Of a DNA stretch of 64,000 nt, positions 26,367-34,788 are shown in pieces. Each line of letters opens with the position of its first letter. Position 1 is the stretch's first letter. The notes beneath the pieces are model-generated. The model was not told the origin of the DNA and searched no databases. It saw only the letters and a list, made by a program, of their open reading frames with translations. A program made the position numbers and the translations under genes. Origin of the DNA: Blastopirellula sp. J2-11 (GTDB lineage Bacteria > Planctomycetota > Planctomycetia > Pirellulales > Pirellulaceae); assembly GCF_024584705.1 (NCBI RefSeq), contig NZ_CP097384.1:806001-870000 (forward strand), given 5' to 3'.

Positions 26367-26921
26367 TCACGTACCAGCGGGATGCCACTCGGTTTCGTGA
26401 TGTCCGGATAGTTGGTTTGACCACCGAGCCAGTACGAACAGCAAGTCCGCCAGGCGATTGACGTAGCGCAGGGCTACTTGTGCCGATGCGTCGTATTTCC
26501 CATCGAAGAGCGTCACCAGATGGCGTTCGGATCGGCGACAAACGGCTCTGGCTTGATGCAGATGGGCGCCGAGGGTCGAACCGCCTGGCAGAATAAAGGC
26601 CGTTAGCGGGGTCAGATGCGACTGGGCCAGATCGATCGTTTGTTCAAGCCGCGTAATGCTGTCATCGTTGAGCAGCGTCGTACCGGCAGCCGCCGGGTCT
26701 GGCGACGCGATCTGCGCTCCCAATGCGAACAAATCGTTTTGGATGAAACTGATCGGCTCGGCGATTTCGGGCGAAGCGGCCAGGGAGAGCACGAGCCCCA
26801 GCAGCGCGTTCAGCTCGTCAATATCGCCGATCGCGACGATTCGGCGGTCATCTTTGCGAACGCGACCGCCCCGATAGAGCCCGGTTTCGCCGTTATCGCC
26901 GGTTTTCGTATAAATCTTCAT
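26367..26921 (-). CDS. Cob(I)alamin adenosyltransferase, PduO type
   Basis: A 184-residue ATP:corrinoid adenosyltransferase that converts cob(I)alamin to adenosylcobalamin. The N-terminal ATP-binding motif is TKTGDNGETGLYRGGRVRKDD. The conserved RRSERHL and RYVNRLADLLFVLAR blocks that bind ATP and cobalamin are intact, as is GDIDELNALLG. The length matches the family trimer subunit. The ATG at 26921 overlaps by two bases with the divergent reading toward the propeller gene, whose real start is 27013. It indicates B12-dependent metabolism in the cell; no B12 enzymes are in the window. Confidence 0.93.
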   Translation of the reverse strand: MKIYTKTGDNGETGLYRGGRVRKDDRRIVAIGDIDELNALLGLVLSLAASPEIAEPISFIQNDLFALGAQIASPDPAAAGTTLLNDDSITRLEQTIDLAQSHLTPLTAFILPGGSTLGAHLHQARAVCRRSERHLVTLFDGKYDASAQVALRYVNRLADLLFVLARWSNQLSGHHETEWHPAGT

Positions 26922-27012
26922 GGCATCGAATCCAGGCCTGCCAGGCTACTATAATGAAAGAACAAAGTTATCGACCCACGGCACGCAACTTGACCCCTGC
27001 GAGGTTAGCCTT

Positions 27013-28065
27013 ATGCGTTGGATCAGCGGATGTTTGGTATTGGCCCTGACGGCGACGACCTTCTGTTTGGCGGAAGAGCCGGCTTCGATCGAAAGTAATT
27101 TTCTCTCGAATGTTCGTCAGGTGACCAGCGGCATGGTCAAAGCAGGCGAAGGCTATTTTTCGCCGGACGGCGAGACGATTGTCTATCAAGCCGTTCCACC
27201 GCAGTACCCATTCTACCAAATTTACACGCAGCCTCTGGCCGGCGGCGAGCCGACGTTGATCAGCACCGGACGAGGGCGGACCACTTGCGCCTACTTTTCG
27301 CCCGACGCGAAGCAGATCATGTTCGCGAGCAGCCATCTTGATCCAATGATGACTGAAACCGAAAAAGCGGAAATCGCCCAACAAGAAGCGGATCGCAAGT
27401 CGGGGACGCGTCGGCGCTACTCTTGGGATTTTGATCCGTATACCGACATCTTCGCCAAAGACTTGAAGTCGGGCGAACTAACGCCGTTGACGACCGAAAA
27501 AGGGTACGACGCCGAAGGCGCCTACAACCAAGACGGAACCAAGATCGCCTTCTGCAGCGATCGCGACGGCGATCCTGACATCTACATCATGGATGCCGAC
27601 GGGTCGAATCAGAAACAGCTGACCGACGCCAAAGGATACGACGGGGGACCGTTCATTTCTCCCAACGGCAAGTGGATCGTCTTTCGTAGCGATCGCAAAG
27701 AAGAAGGCTTTTTGCAGATCTACGTGATCGGCGTCGATGGCCAGCACGAGACGGCGCTGACCGATAATGTCGGCGTGAACTGGGCGCCCTATTGGCACCC
27801 GACCGAGCCGTACATCATTTGGGCCGGCGCCGATCATTCGCAGCCGGGGCGTCCGAACTATGACTTATGGCTGATGAAGTACGAAGAAACGGCTGATGCG
27901 ATCAAGCCGGGGAAGATCTGGCGCATTACCGATTCCGCCGCGGCCGACGTGTTGCCGGTCTTCTCACCCGATGGAAAACAGTTGATGTGGACCAGCACGC
28001 GAACCGATGATCACAGCAGTCAACTGTTCATCGCCGATTTCAAATTTCCGCAGGAAGAGCAATAG
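27013..28065 (+). CDS. TolB-like PD40 beta-propeller protein, secreted
   Basis: A 350-residue exported protein. The ATG at 27013 starts a signal peptide (MRWISGCLVLALTATTFCLA, cleavage before EEP). The mature part has WD40-like PD40 repeats: GYFSPDGETIVYQA, AYFSPDAKQIMFAS, AYNQDGTKIAFCSDRDGDPDIYIMDADGS-type, FISPNGKWIVFRSDR and VFSPDGKQLMWTS. This is the TolB propeller fold. No TolB N-terminal domain or hydrolase domain is present. An NUDIX gene starts 2 nt after its stop, so the pair forms an operon. Role unknown, periplasmic or lipid-free envelope location likely. Confidence 0.85.
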   Translation: MRWISGCLVLALTATTFCLAEEPASIESNFLSNVRQVTSGMVKAGEGYFSPDGETIVYQAVPPQYPFYQIYTQPLAGGEPTLISTGRGRTTCAYFSPDAKQIMFASSHLDPMMTETEKAEIAQQEADRKSGTRRRYSWDFDPYTDIFAKDLKSGELTPLTTEKGYDAEGAYNQDGTKIAFCSDRDGDPDIYIMDADGSNQKQLTDAKGYDGGPFISPNGKWIVFRSDRKEEGFLQIYVIGVDGQHETALTDNVGVNWAPYWHPTEPYIIWAGADHSQPGRPNYDLWLMKYEETADAIKPGKIWRITDSAAADVLPVFSPDGKQLMWTSTRTDDHSSQLFIADFKFPQEEQ

Positions 28066-28067
28066 AG

Positions 28068-28511
28068 ATGCAGGATGAAAACGCCGACTTGCCAGAGACG
28101 AAGGCATGCGGCTTTTTGATCGTCAAAGGGAATCCCATTAAGTCGTTCCTGCTGATGCGGCACAAGGATCGCTGGGACTTGCCCAAAGGGCATGTCGATC
28201 CCGGCGAAGAGGAAATGACCTGCGCCTTGCGTGAGTTGGAAGAAGAGACCGGGATCACGTCGCAAGATATTCAGGTCGATCCCAACTTTCGCTTCTCGTT
28301 GCAGTATGTGGTGAACTACAAAAAACGACTCGGCGGCGTGACGGCGTTAAAAACCACCGTCTACTTTTTGGCGACCTTGACCAACGATGTCCCACTGAAG
28401 CTGACCGAGCATCAGGGATCAGAGTGGTTCGCTTGGAATCCTCCGCACGTGATCCAACAGCAGACGATTGATCCGCTGTTGGCTGCGGTCGCACAACACG
28501 TTAGTTCGTAA
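28068..28511 (+). CDS. NUDIX hydrolase
   Basis: A 147-residue cytosolic Nudix protein. The full Nudix box runs from GHVDPGEEEM to RELEEETGI (about residues 41-63) with all the consensus Gly, Glu, Arg-Glu and Glu-Glu positions. The preceding DRWDLPKG and the lack of other domains suggest a diadenosine polyphosphate or mRNA-cap-like dinucleoside hydrolase (Ap4A class: LPKGHVDPGE), but the substrate is not proven. It starts 2 nt after the propeller gene stop and its last 11 bp overlap the convergent RING-like gene. Confidence 0.9.
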   Translation: MQDENADLPETKACGFLIVKGNPIKSFLLMRHKDRWDLPKGHVDPGEEEMTCALRELEEETGITSQDIQVDPNFRFSLQYVVNYKKRLGGVTALKTTVYFLATLTNDVPLKLTEHQGSEWFAWNPPHVIQQQTIDPLLAAVAQHVSS

Positions 28512-29316
28512 GCGACGCTTCGGTCGCCTTCGTGCCTTCGCACGAGTAAAGCACGCAACCAACTTTCGGATCCCAACAGCGGCGATGATAGATCGCGCCG
28601 CAATCGGTGCAGGAGACGCCATCTTCTTTCACGACGTCGCCGCACGCGTTGCAGATGGTTCGCATCGTATCCGGAACCTTGGTCTCGTTCGCAGCCGACT
28701 GCGCTTGTTCATCGTTGGGCGTGATCGTCGTTGAGGGGATGCGAATCTCGCAGCACCAGGCGACCAGGACTTCCAGCTGCTCGGCATAGCCGAAGGTCTT
28801 CTCTAGCGTGACGAAGAGAAAACCGTCATGGATTTCGACGTAGGCCGCGCCAGGGCGAGTCAGATGATTCAGCTCGTCGAGGGCGGAAAAAAGTTGAGCC
28901 GCGATCAGGTTGCGAGCAGTCTCGGGCTGTTCGGCGTACAACCGATACTTCGCGTCAAAGTCAACGTCGCCCGACTCAATCGTCGGCGACTCGTCATAGA
29001 AGAAGTCAGGCCGCAACGTTTTGCGCGGCTGAATCTGCAGACGTAGTCGCGGCTCAGGCCAGGTGGTGCGAAACTCGGTCAGATAGCGGCCTGCGTAACC
29101 AACCGGCGGTTTGATGCGCAACATCGCCGGTTGCCCGTGCAGATCAAACGAGACGGCCGTTTGTTCGGGGTTCTTGGTCTGCGTGAACTTGCCGTCATAC
29201 ATTTGGGCGATGGCGTGCATCGCTTGAATGGGATCTGAGCGAAATCGGACGCCAACGGCCCATAACACTCCGATCGTCAGCAAAGTCGTGACGGTAATGA
29301 GTAGGAAGATCGTCAT
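28501..29316 (-). CDS. Membrane-anchored protein with C-terminal RING-like zinc finger
   Basis: A 271-residue protein. Residues 1-22 form one membrane helix (MTIFLLITVTTLLTIGVLWA). The middle 190 residues have no recognised fold but look like a beta-rich domain. The C-terminal 50 residues hold a Cys/His cluster, CNAC - x10 - CTDC - x4 - H - x2 - C - x6 - C - x4 - C, matching prokaryotic RING-finger (Prok-RING) modules described in planctomycetes and other bacteria. The topology would place the finger in the cytosol or periplasm depending on the helix. Its end overlaps the NUDIX gene end by 11 bp. A ubiquitin-like system is not visible nearby. Confidence 0.72.
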   Translation of the reverse strand: MTIFLLITVTTLLTIGVLWAVGVRFRSDPIQAMHAIAQMYDGKFTQTKNPEQTAVSFDLHGQPAMLRIKPPVGYAGRYLTEFRTTWPEPRLRLQIQPRKTLRPDFFYDESPTIESGDVDFDAKYRLYAEQPETARNLIAAQLFSALDELNHLTRPGAAYVEIHDGFLFVTLEKTFGYAEQLEVLVAWCCEIRIPSTTITPNDEQAQSAANETKVPDTMRTICNACGDVVKEDGVSCTDCGAIYHRRCWDPKVGCVLYSCEGTKATEASLTN

Positions 29317-29409
29317 TGGATTCCGCTCCTGGGTGGTGCAAGGAAAGAACGATCGTCGCCGTTAATAGCAATTCGTGCGAGGAAACATCCTCTTGTCGAA
29401 AATCGGTCG

Positions 29410-31017
29410 CTATTCCATGCTGAGCGGCTTAATCTCAATGTTCCCAATGACTTGCGTCACCGGCAAAAATGCGGCGAGTGCGCCTCCCCCAGCCAGGTCA
29501 GAATCGGCGATTTTGAGATGCCCAACTCCGATCCCTCCGCGGCCCAAGGTGGCGTCGATCGGGATCCAGCGACCATCGATCCAGGCTTCGGTCCACATGT
29601 GATAGGCGAAGCCTTTGCCCGACTTACCGTTGTAGTAAACCAGGCCGACCGCCGCACGGGCCGGAATCTTGTGGGCGCGTAGCAGAGCGATTAGCAAGAC
29701 CGCATGTTCAGTGCAGTCGCCGGTTTTGGATTTGGCGACTTCGGCGGCCGAAGCGAATGCCTGCGAAAAGTCTTTTTGCTGGATCGCCTGATGAACTTGC
29801 TGTTCCAGTTCGACCGCAAGTTTCCAAGGCTCGCTGCTGGGCGTCTTGGCCTGCGCGGCCATTTTTTGCACCAAGGGATCATCGACTTGCACTAGGCTGC
29901 TCGCCGCCAGATCAGCGTCGGTCGGCGGAGTTTGCTCGGCGAGTTGCTGCGGTAATTTTGTCTCAGGACGCAGTGCGATCAGATGGAGATGGAGCGATTT
30001 TTCGGTCAGGTCGCTGGTCCATTGACTACCGCTAGTCGGAAAGAGGGTGGGCGAGATCTTGTTTTTCAGCGTGATCAAATACTCGGCCGATTTGTTGGCC
30101 GTATGAACGCCGGTCAGCGGTTGGGCGATCGGCACGATCGTTTCTGCGGCAAGATCAAACTCGACCGCTTCAATCGGCGATTCGGCGAAAGCTTGCGTGC
30201 AGCGATAGATCACCATGCCAGGCCCCGGAGGCGCCATCTTGACCGTGTGCCCTTCGAGATCGACCCACATCGGAATCTCCATCAGCAACTTCCCTTTCTG
30301 GGAGATTACGTTCGTGACGCTGAGCAGTTCGACCTCGCTGCCGTCGAGCAACTTCACCGGCTCTAGCTTGCCGGCGACATACTTGATCTGGCAAGCCTGA
30401 TTGATCATGGGGGCCAGCGCCGTCGTCTCGCGCGTTTGGCCCGGCTTGATCGGCGGGTTCTCTAGCAGCTGAGACGCGGCATAGACGCCGCCCCACTCTG
30501 GTTTCCAAGGGATCTGCTCGGAAAAGCTGCGTCCGGCGGCGGTGGTTGTGATTTTCAGCTGAGTGCCATCGGGGGAAACCTGGCCGGCGAACGACGAACT
30601 GCTTCCTCCCTGATTGATCTTGGTTTCGTACGCAACAAGTTGCCCCGAGGGGGTTTCGAGGAAGCGATTAACGACGTTCGTCTCAATCGTCTGTGCTTGG
30701 CGCCGCATGGCGATCTTTTCGATCGAGGTCGATTCGATCAACTCGCGATCTTGTTTTTGAATGCGGCGGACCACTTCGTGCGTATTGCCGGTCTTGCGGC
30801 CTTGCTGAATGATGGCCGACCAGAGTTCTTCCAACGTCTCTATCGCCTGTTCGTCGGCAGGCGCAACAGGCTGCTTTTCTTGAGGTTGCTGGTCTTGGTT
30901 CGGCTCGACCAGCGGAGCTGGATCCGTTTGTGCGACTTCCCTTGTGCAGCCGGTCGTTAACACCGTTACCAGCAGGACAATCATTAGGATTTGCACGGGG
31001 CGTAGGATCGTATTCAA
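29410..31017 (-). CDS. Transglutaminase-like lipoprotein
   Basis: A 535-residue lipoprotein with lipobox LTTGC (Cys24). The first 380 residues are a planctomycete-type region of unknown fold (DSNVRLNRL-like, not assigned). The C-terminal domain is a transglutaminase/protease fold with the catalytic triad: Cys in KTGDCTEHAVLL, His in AYHMWTEAW and Asp in WIPIDATLG. Such proteins may act as cysteine proteases or cross-linking enzymes on envelope proteins. It is alone between the RING-like gene and a 448-bp non-coding region. Confidence 0.83.
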   Translation of the reverse strand: MNTILRPVQILMIVLLVTVLTTGCTREVAQTDPAPLVEPNQDQQPQEKQPVAPADEQAIETLEELWSAIIQQGRKTGNTHEVVRRIQKQDRELIESTSIEKIAMRRQAQTIETNVVNRFLETPSGQLVAYETKINQGGSSSSFAGQVSPDGTQLKITTTAAGRSFSEQIPWKPEWGGVYAASQLLENPPIKPGQTRETTALAPMINQACQIKYVAGKLEPVKLLDGSEVELLSVTNVISQKGKLLMEIPMWVDLEGHTVKMAPPGPGMVIYRCTQAFAESPIEAVEFDLAAETIVPIAQPLTGVHTANKSAEYLITLKNKISPTLFPTSGSQWTSDLTEKSLHLHLIALRPETKLPQQLAEQTPPTDADLAASSLVQVDDPLVQKMAAQAKTPSSEPWKLAVELEQQVHQAIQQKDFSQAFASAAEVAKSKTGDCTEHAVLLIALLRAHKIPARAAVGLVYYNGKSGKGFAYHMWTEAWIDGRWIPIDATLGRGGIGVGHLKIADSDLAGGGALAAFLPVTQVIGNIEIKPLSME

Positions 31018-31465
31018 CGGCTCGGCTCCTTCGTTACAGTCGGGACATACGGCAGTATATCAAACTACGCGTTGCGGCTCTTCAACACCCTTGTTGCAGG
31101 AAAACTCCGCCGCATCGCTGGAGTCAGCCAATTGCGGGCGATCTTTTTCAAATTGTTCGCAACATGGCTCAAGTAGGTTCAATTCGCGGTGCTATGATCT
31201 CTACAGATACGACATCGGAAACGTTCCAAATTGCAGCTGGCGACTAGTCGATTTTTCCGCCAATTGCCTGGGCCAGCCCGTTGTCGAATAGAGCGATCGC
31301 TCGGATTGTTGGGTGCGGTTATCACTGCCTCGACGTTGAGTTCATTGATTTAGTGGGCAAGTTATCAATGATCGCTCTAGGGTATTCCTATCAACCAGAT
31401 TTTAAAGTGTTGAAGCAACGGCGTTTCCTCACTTGTGATCACCGGAAGAGGCGGTAGAGGTCAAC
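31018..31465. other. Divergent non-coding region
   Basis: A 448-bp stretch between the divergent transglutaminase gene and the 230-residue unknown gene. It probably holds both promoters. I see no coding sequence, RNA gene or strong palindrome. Confidence 0.35.
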
Positions 31466-32158
31466 ATGGGCTTCTTAAAACGATTTTTCAAAAACGTCTT
31501 TCACGACGGCGCGACAGCTCCGACCGGCAATAGCTTTGAGCATTTGTCAGAAGAGCAGATCGAGGCCCATCTGGGCGTTAACCGCTATAACAGTTTTGAA
31601 CTGACGGACGCGGTGCGCCCTTCGTACGATCTGAAGGTCGTGCCGAGCCAGGGTTACCGGCGCGACGTCTATCATGACGAAGAGACCCGAGCCAGCGTGC
31701 CGGTGCTGATGGCGGCCGCTACCAAGTCGGTTTTGTTCGACGTCTTTATGGACTTGCTCGAACCGCTTGGTTGCGAAGTGGATGTCGTGCTCGAAACGAG
31801 TCATACCCGCGACGGCGCTGGCCATGTCGACTTGTATCGCGAACATATTGATATGCCGGTGCTGAAAAGCATTTTGTGGGAATATGAAGACTTGCTGTTG
31901 AATGACGGCTGCACGGGAATCGCCGTGCTCAATCCAAATATTCCACTGGAAGTTCAGTTTGACGAACACAAGCTGCTGATTGTGTATGGAAACGAACTGA
32001 CGTCGTTTGCCGAGATCCTGGACGATCGCTGCGTCCGCAACAGCGACGAAATTCGCTTCATCACCGAAGCGGAGCACGTTCACTCGTCGAGCGAAAAGTA
32101 TCAACAACAGTTTGAAGAGTTGAAAATGCGACTCGGCATGGACGGACACTACTGCTAG
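31466..32158 (+). CDS. Conserved protein of unknown function
   Basis: A 230-residue soluble protein I do not recognise. It starts MGFLKRFFKNVFHDG, with a basic amphipathic N-terminus that could touch a membrane. Residues 45-190 look like a mixed alpha/beta domain (SVLFDVFMDLLEPLGCEVDVV, then LLNDGCTGIAVLNPNIPLEV and HKLLIVYGNELTSF). The C-terminus is helical and charged. It is a single gene with its own strong terminator 37 nt after the stop, so it is probably expressed on its own at a significant level. Confidence 0.75.
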   Translation: MGFLKRFFKNVFHDGATAPTGNSFEHLSEEQIEAHLGVNRYNSFELTDAVRPSYDLKVVPSQGYRRDVYHDEETRASVPVLMAAATKSVLFDVFMDLLEPLGCEVDVVLETSHTRDGAGHVDLYREHIDMPVLKSILWEYEDLLLNDGCTGIAVLNPNIPLEVQFDEHKLLIVYGNELTSFAEILDDRCVRNSDEIRFITEAEHVHSSSEKYQQQFEELKMRLGMDGHYC

Positions 32159-32195
32159 TTACGCAGCTCGCAGACCCACAGTCGATCAGATGACC

Positions 32196-32227
32196 AAAGC
32201 TTTCGGCCGCCGCCGAAAGCTTTTTTT
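32196..32227 (+). terminator. Intrinsic terminator after the 230-residue unknown gene
   Basis: A 12-bp perfect stem AAAGCTTTCGGC / GCCGAAAGCTTT with a CGCC loop, running into seven T residues (32221-32227). It is one of the strongest terminators in the window. Confidence 0.93.
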
Positions 32228-32348
32228 GTGCTAGCACCTTTCGGAAAAGCTGCTCTTGTCGCCGGCGTCTCTTTTCGCGACACTTCTCCGCCCCCTGGTC
32301 GGGGACGGCTGCCTAGACAGGTGAACTTCGTGAAAAGGCGCTTTCGGC

Positions 32349-33002
32349 GTGGTGCGACTGGTAATCTTATTTCTGATTCTCTCGATCGCCGTGGGGTGCC
32401 ATGCGCTGCGACTTCCGTCTTGGGTTGGCGCCGGCAGACCTCCCGCAGTCATCGTAGAGAATCCGGCGTTTGTGCAGTTTGGCGACTACGAAGTCTTGTG
32501 GGAGCAAATTGTCGACTCCATTGACGATAATTTTAAGATCAAAGATGAGCAGCGCGTGCGGGTGATCGCTGGACAATTGACCGAAGGGCGATTGGAGACC
32601 TACCCGACGATCGGCTCGACCCTGCTTGAACCATGGAGGACCGACTCGACCCGCGGCTACGAAAAACTAGAAAGCACCTTGCAGACGATTCGCCGTACGG
32701 TGGTCGTCCGGGTCATGCCGGAGCAAGGGGGCTATTTGATTGAAGTCGAAGTTCGCAAAGAGCTGGAAGACCTGCGGGGGCGACGAACCGACGTCGCCGA
32801 TCTGGACCGGTTGCGACATGAAGGGACGCTGCGAACGGAAGATGACGGAACGATTCAAGACACGATGACGCTCGGTTGGATCCCGCTGGGACGAGATCTG
32901 GAACTGGAGCAGCGACTGATCCAGGATATTCGCGCTCGACTTGCCGCATGCGGCGCTCCGCCGCAAGAGCGGATGCCGTTGCGGCTACCGCCAACTCAGT
33001 AG
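32349..33002 (+). CDS. Lipoprotein of unknown function
   Basis: A 217-residue protein with a GTG start (a tandem GTG GTG). A hydrophobic signal ends in lipobox IAVGC (Cys17), so it is anchored to a membrane by lipid. The mature part has predicted alpha/beta content with VLWEQIVDSIDDNFKIK, an extended strand VVVRVMPEQGGYLIEVEVRK and the C-terminal helix LELEQRLIQDIRARL. I do not recognise a domain. Shine-Dalgarno AAGGCG lies somewhat far upstream. It is convergent with the 173-residue gene. Confidence 0.72.
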   Translation: MVRLVILFLILSIAVGCHALRLPSWVGAGRPPAVIVENPAFVQFGDYEVLWEQIVDSIDDNFKIKDEQRVRVIAGQLTEGRLETYPTIGSTLLEPWRTDSTRGYEKLESTLQTIRRTVVVRVMPEQGGYLIEVEVRKELEDLRGRRTDVADLDRLRHEGTLRTEDDGTIQDTMTLGWIPLGRDLELEQRLIQDIRARLAACGAPPQERMPLRLPPTQ

Positions 33003-33016
33003 GCGAACGCGCCGTA

Positions 33017-33538
33017 TCAACCGGTGGGCGATCCATGGATGGCGCGACCCTGCATTTGCTTGTCCTGTCGGACCCCGTTTTGCAGCATCTCTCGCAACTC
33101 TTCCGAATTCTGACAGATCGCCCGAGGCTGCATCGTTTCGGGAGCGTCTTCAAAGTTCGATGCGCGTAAACTGATCGCGGTACCATCGCGCAGGGAGGTT
33201 ATGATCAGGTTGCCGGCATCCAGTAAGCTGATGATAAAACCGGTCAGGTTAGGAGTCAGGTCACGTTCGACGTGCAGCGTGAACTCTTCCACGTAGCCCG
33301 ACTGTTGTCCACCGCAGGCGACTTGGAAATCGCCGCCGTCGCTCAGGTGAACGACACCTTTGGCTTGTTCAATCGGCTGGCCAGCCGCTTCATCTAACAG
33401 CGCTTTGACCGCCGTTTGTTCGGCAGGGGTCATCGGCAGATGAGGACGCTCTAACACGGGAAGACCCGTCGTGGCGTCGACTCGCTCCATCGGTTCGCAG
33501 CTCCAATGTCGCGATGATAATCGCAATTCGAGACTCAT
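33017..33538 (-). CDS. Conserved hypothetical protein
   Basis: A 173-residue soluble protein that I do not recognise. The N-terminus (MSLELRLSSRHWSCEPMERV) and an acidic middle (TGFIISLLDAGNLIITSLRDG) suggest a small beta-rich fold. A GGAGCG ribosome site precedes the ATG. It lies 70 nt upstream of the aminotransferase stop on the same strand, so the two could be read from one transcript running 34.7 to 33.0 kb. No other context. Confidence 0.62.
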   Translation of the reverse strand: MSLELRLSSRHWSCEPMERVDATTGLPVLERPHLPMTPAEQTAVKALLDEAAGQPIEQAKGVVHLSDGGDFQVACGGQQSGYVEEFTLHVERDLTPNLTGFIISLLDAGNLIITSLRDGTAISLRASNFEDAPETMQPRAICQNSEELREMLQNGVRQDKQMQGRAIHGSPTG

Positions 33539-33609
33539 GCGGATCGCTCCGTCGAGGAAAAAGTACCTCCCTCTAGTGTAGCGATTAAGCGTCGGTTGGG
33601 CGAATCGAA

Positions 33610-34716
33610 TTATCCTTGGGCTAACTTGCGCAAAGTATCGACCCCTCGCTTGAGCGTTTCGTCAGACGCCGCATAGGAGATGCGGAAGTGGGTGTCTTGT
33701 TTACTGAAAATATTGCCGGGGATGATTAGCAGGTTGTTTTCGATCGCTTTGGCGACAAATTCAGTGCCTGTTCCCCATGGCGCTTTGGGGAAAATATAGA
33801 AGGCGCCGTCGGGCTGGGAAACTTCGTAAAGATCGCCAATTCCTTCCAGCATCAAATCTCGCTTGCGCGCGTAAGTCGCGACATGCTCGCTCATGTCGAC
33901 ATCGAGCGCCGCGGCGCTGGCCCATTGCGCCGGCTGCGGAGCGCAGACAAAGGTGTATTGCTGCAGCTTGACCATCGTTTCAATCACGGCGGATGGGCCA
34001 TGTACGTAGCCGACGCGCCAACCGGTCATGCCGTAGCTTTTTGAGAAGCCGTCGATCACGATCGTTTGATCGTTGTATTTGGCGGGAGATACGAAGTCGC
34101 CATAAGTGAACGTGCGATAGATCTCGTCGGAGATCAGCGCGATATTCTTCGCCCCCGCCAACTTGGCCAACCCAGCGACTTCGGCTTCGGTCGCGACAAC
34201 GCCGGTTGGGTTGGCGGGGCTGTTGAGCAGGATCAGCTTGGTTCGCGGGGTAATCGCCGCTTCCACTTTCTCCAGATCAATGCGGAAGTCTGGATAGGTG
34301 TTGATGATGACCGGCACGCCGCCGACCAACTTCACCAGCGATTCGTACATCACAAAGTAAGGGTCGAAAATGATCACTTCGTCGCCGGGATTGACCAGGG
34401 CCAACATCGACAGCACCAGGCCGCCGCTGGTGCCCGAACAGACGAAGGTCGTTCGATCGCGATGCCCCCATTCGGCGTCAATCGACGCTTGCAGCTTGTT
34501 TTGCAGGACCGGCATCCCTTGCGTCAACGCATAGCCGTTTTTGCCTTCACGGATCGCCGCAATCGCCGAGTCTTTCACTTCGTCCGGAACGTCAAAGTCC
34601 GGCTGCCCGATCGAGAGGTTGATCGGGTCGGTCATTTTCGCCGCGAGGTCAAAGACTTTACGAATGCCGCTGGAGTCAAAAGCGGCGGTACGATCGGCGA
34701 TCCAAGGGTGAGTCAT
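33610..34716 (-). CDS. PLP-dependent class I/II aminotransferase
   Basis: A 368-residue fold-type I aminotransferase, probably acting on aspartate or an aromatic/branched amino acid with 2-oxoglutarate. The catalytic lysine is in VIDGFSKSYGMTGWRVGY. Other family blocks are SIGQPDFDVPDEV, NSPANPTGVV (the PLP-ring contact) and ISDEIYR. The Arg-anchoring C-terminal motif is seen as FRISYAAS. The length is slightly short but complete. It starts MTHPWIADRTAAF; the ribosome site is weak. It lies 72 nt downstream of the degenerate phosphohexomutase gene. Confidence 0.92.
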   Translation of the reverse strand: MTHPWIADRTAAFDSSGIRKVFDLAAKMTDPINLSIGQPDFDVPDEVKDSAIAAIREGKNGYALTQGMPVLQNKLQASIDAEWGHRDRTTFVCSGTSGGLVLSMLALVNPGDEVIIFDPYFVMYESLVKLVGGVPVIINTYPDFRIDLEKVEAAITPRTKLILLNSPANPTGVVATEAEVAGLAKLAGAKNIALISDEIYRTFTYGDFVSPAKYNDQTIVIDGFSKSYGMTGWRVGYVHGPSAVIETMVKLQQYTFVCAPQPAQWASAAALDVDMSEHVATYARKRDLMLEGIGDLYEVSQPDGAFYIFPKAPWGTGTEFVAKAIENNLLIIPGNIFSKQDTHFRISYAASDETLKRGVDTLRKLAQG

Positions 34717-34788
34717 GCGTCATCAAGCAAAAAAAGAAGCCGCCCAGACGATGCGGCGAAGTGAACACAAAACGACTGGCAGTATGAC

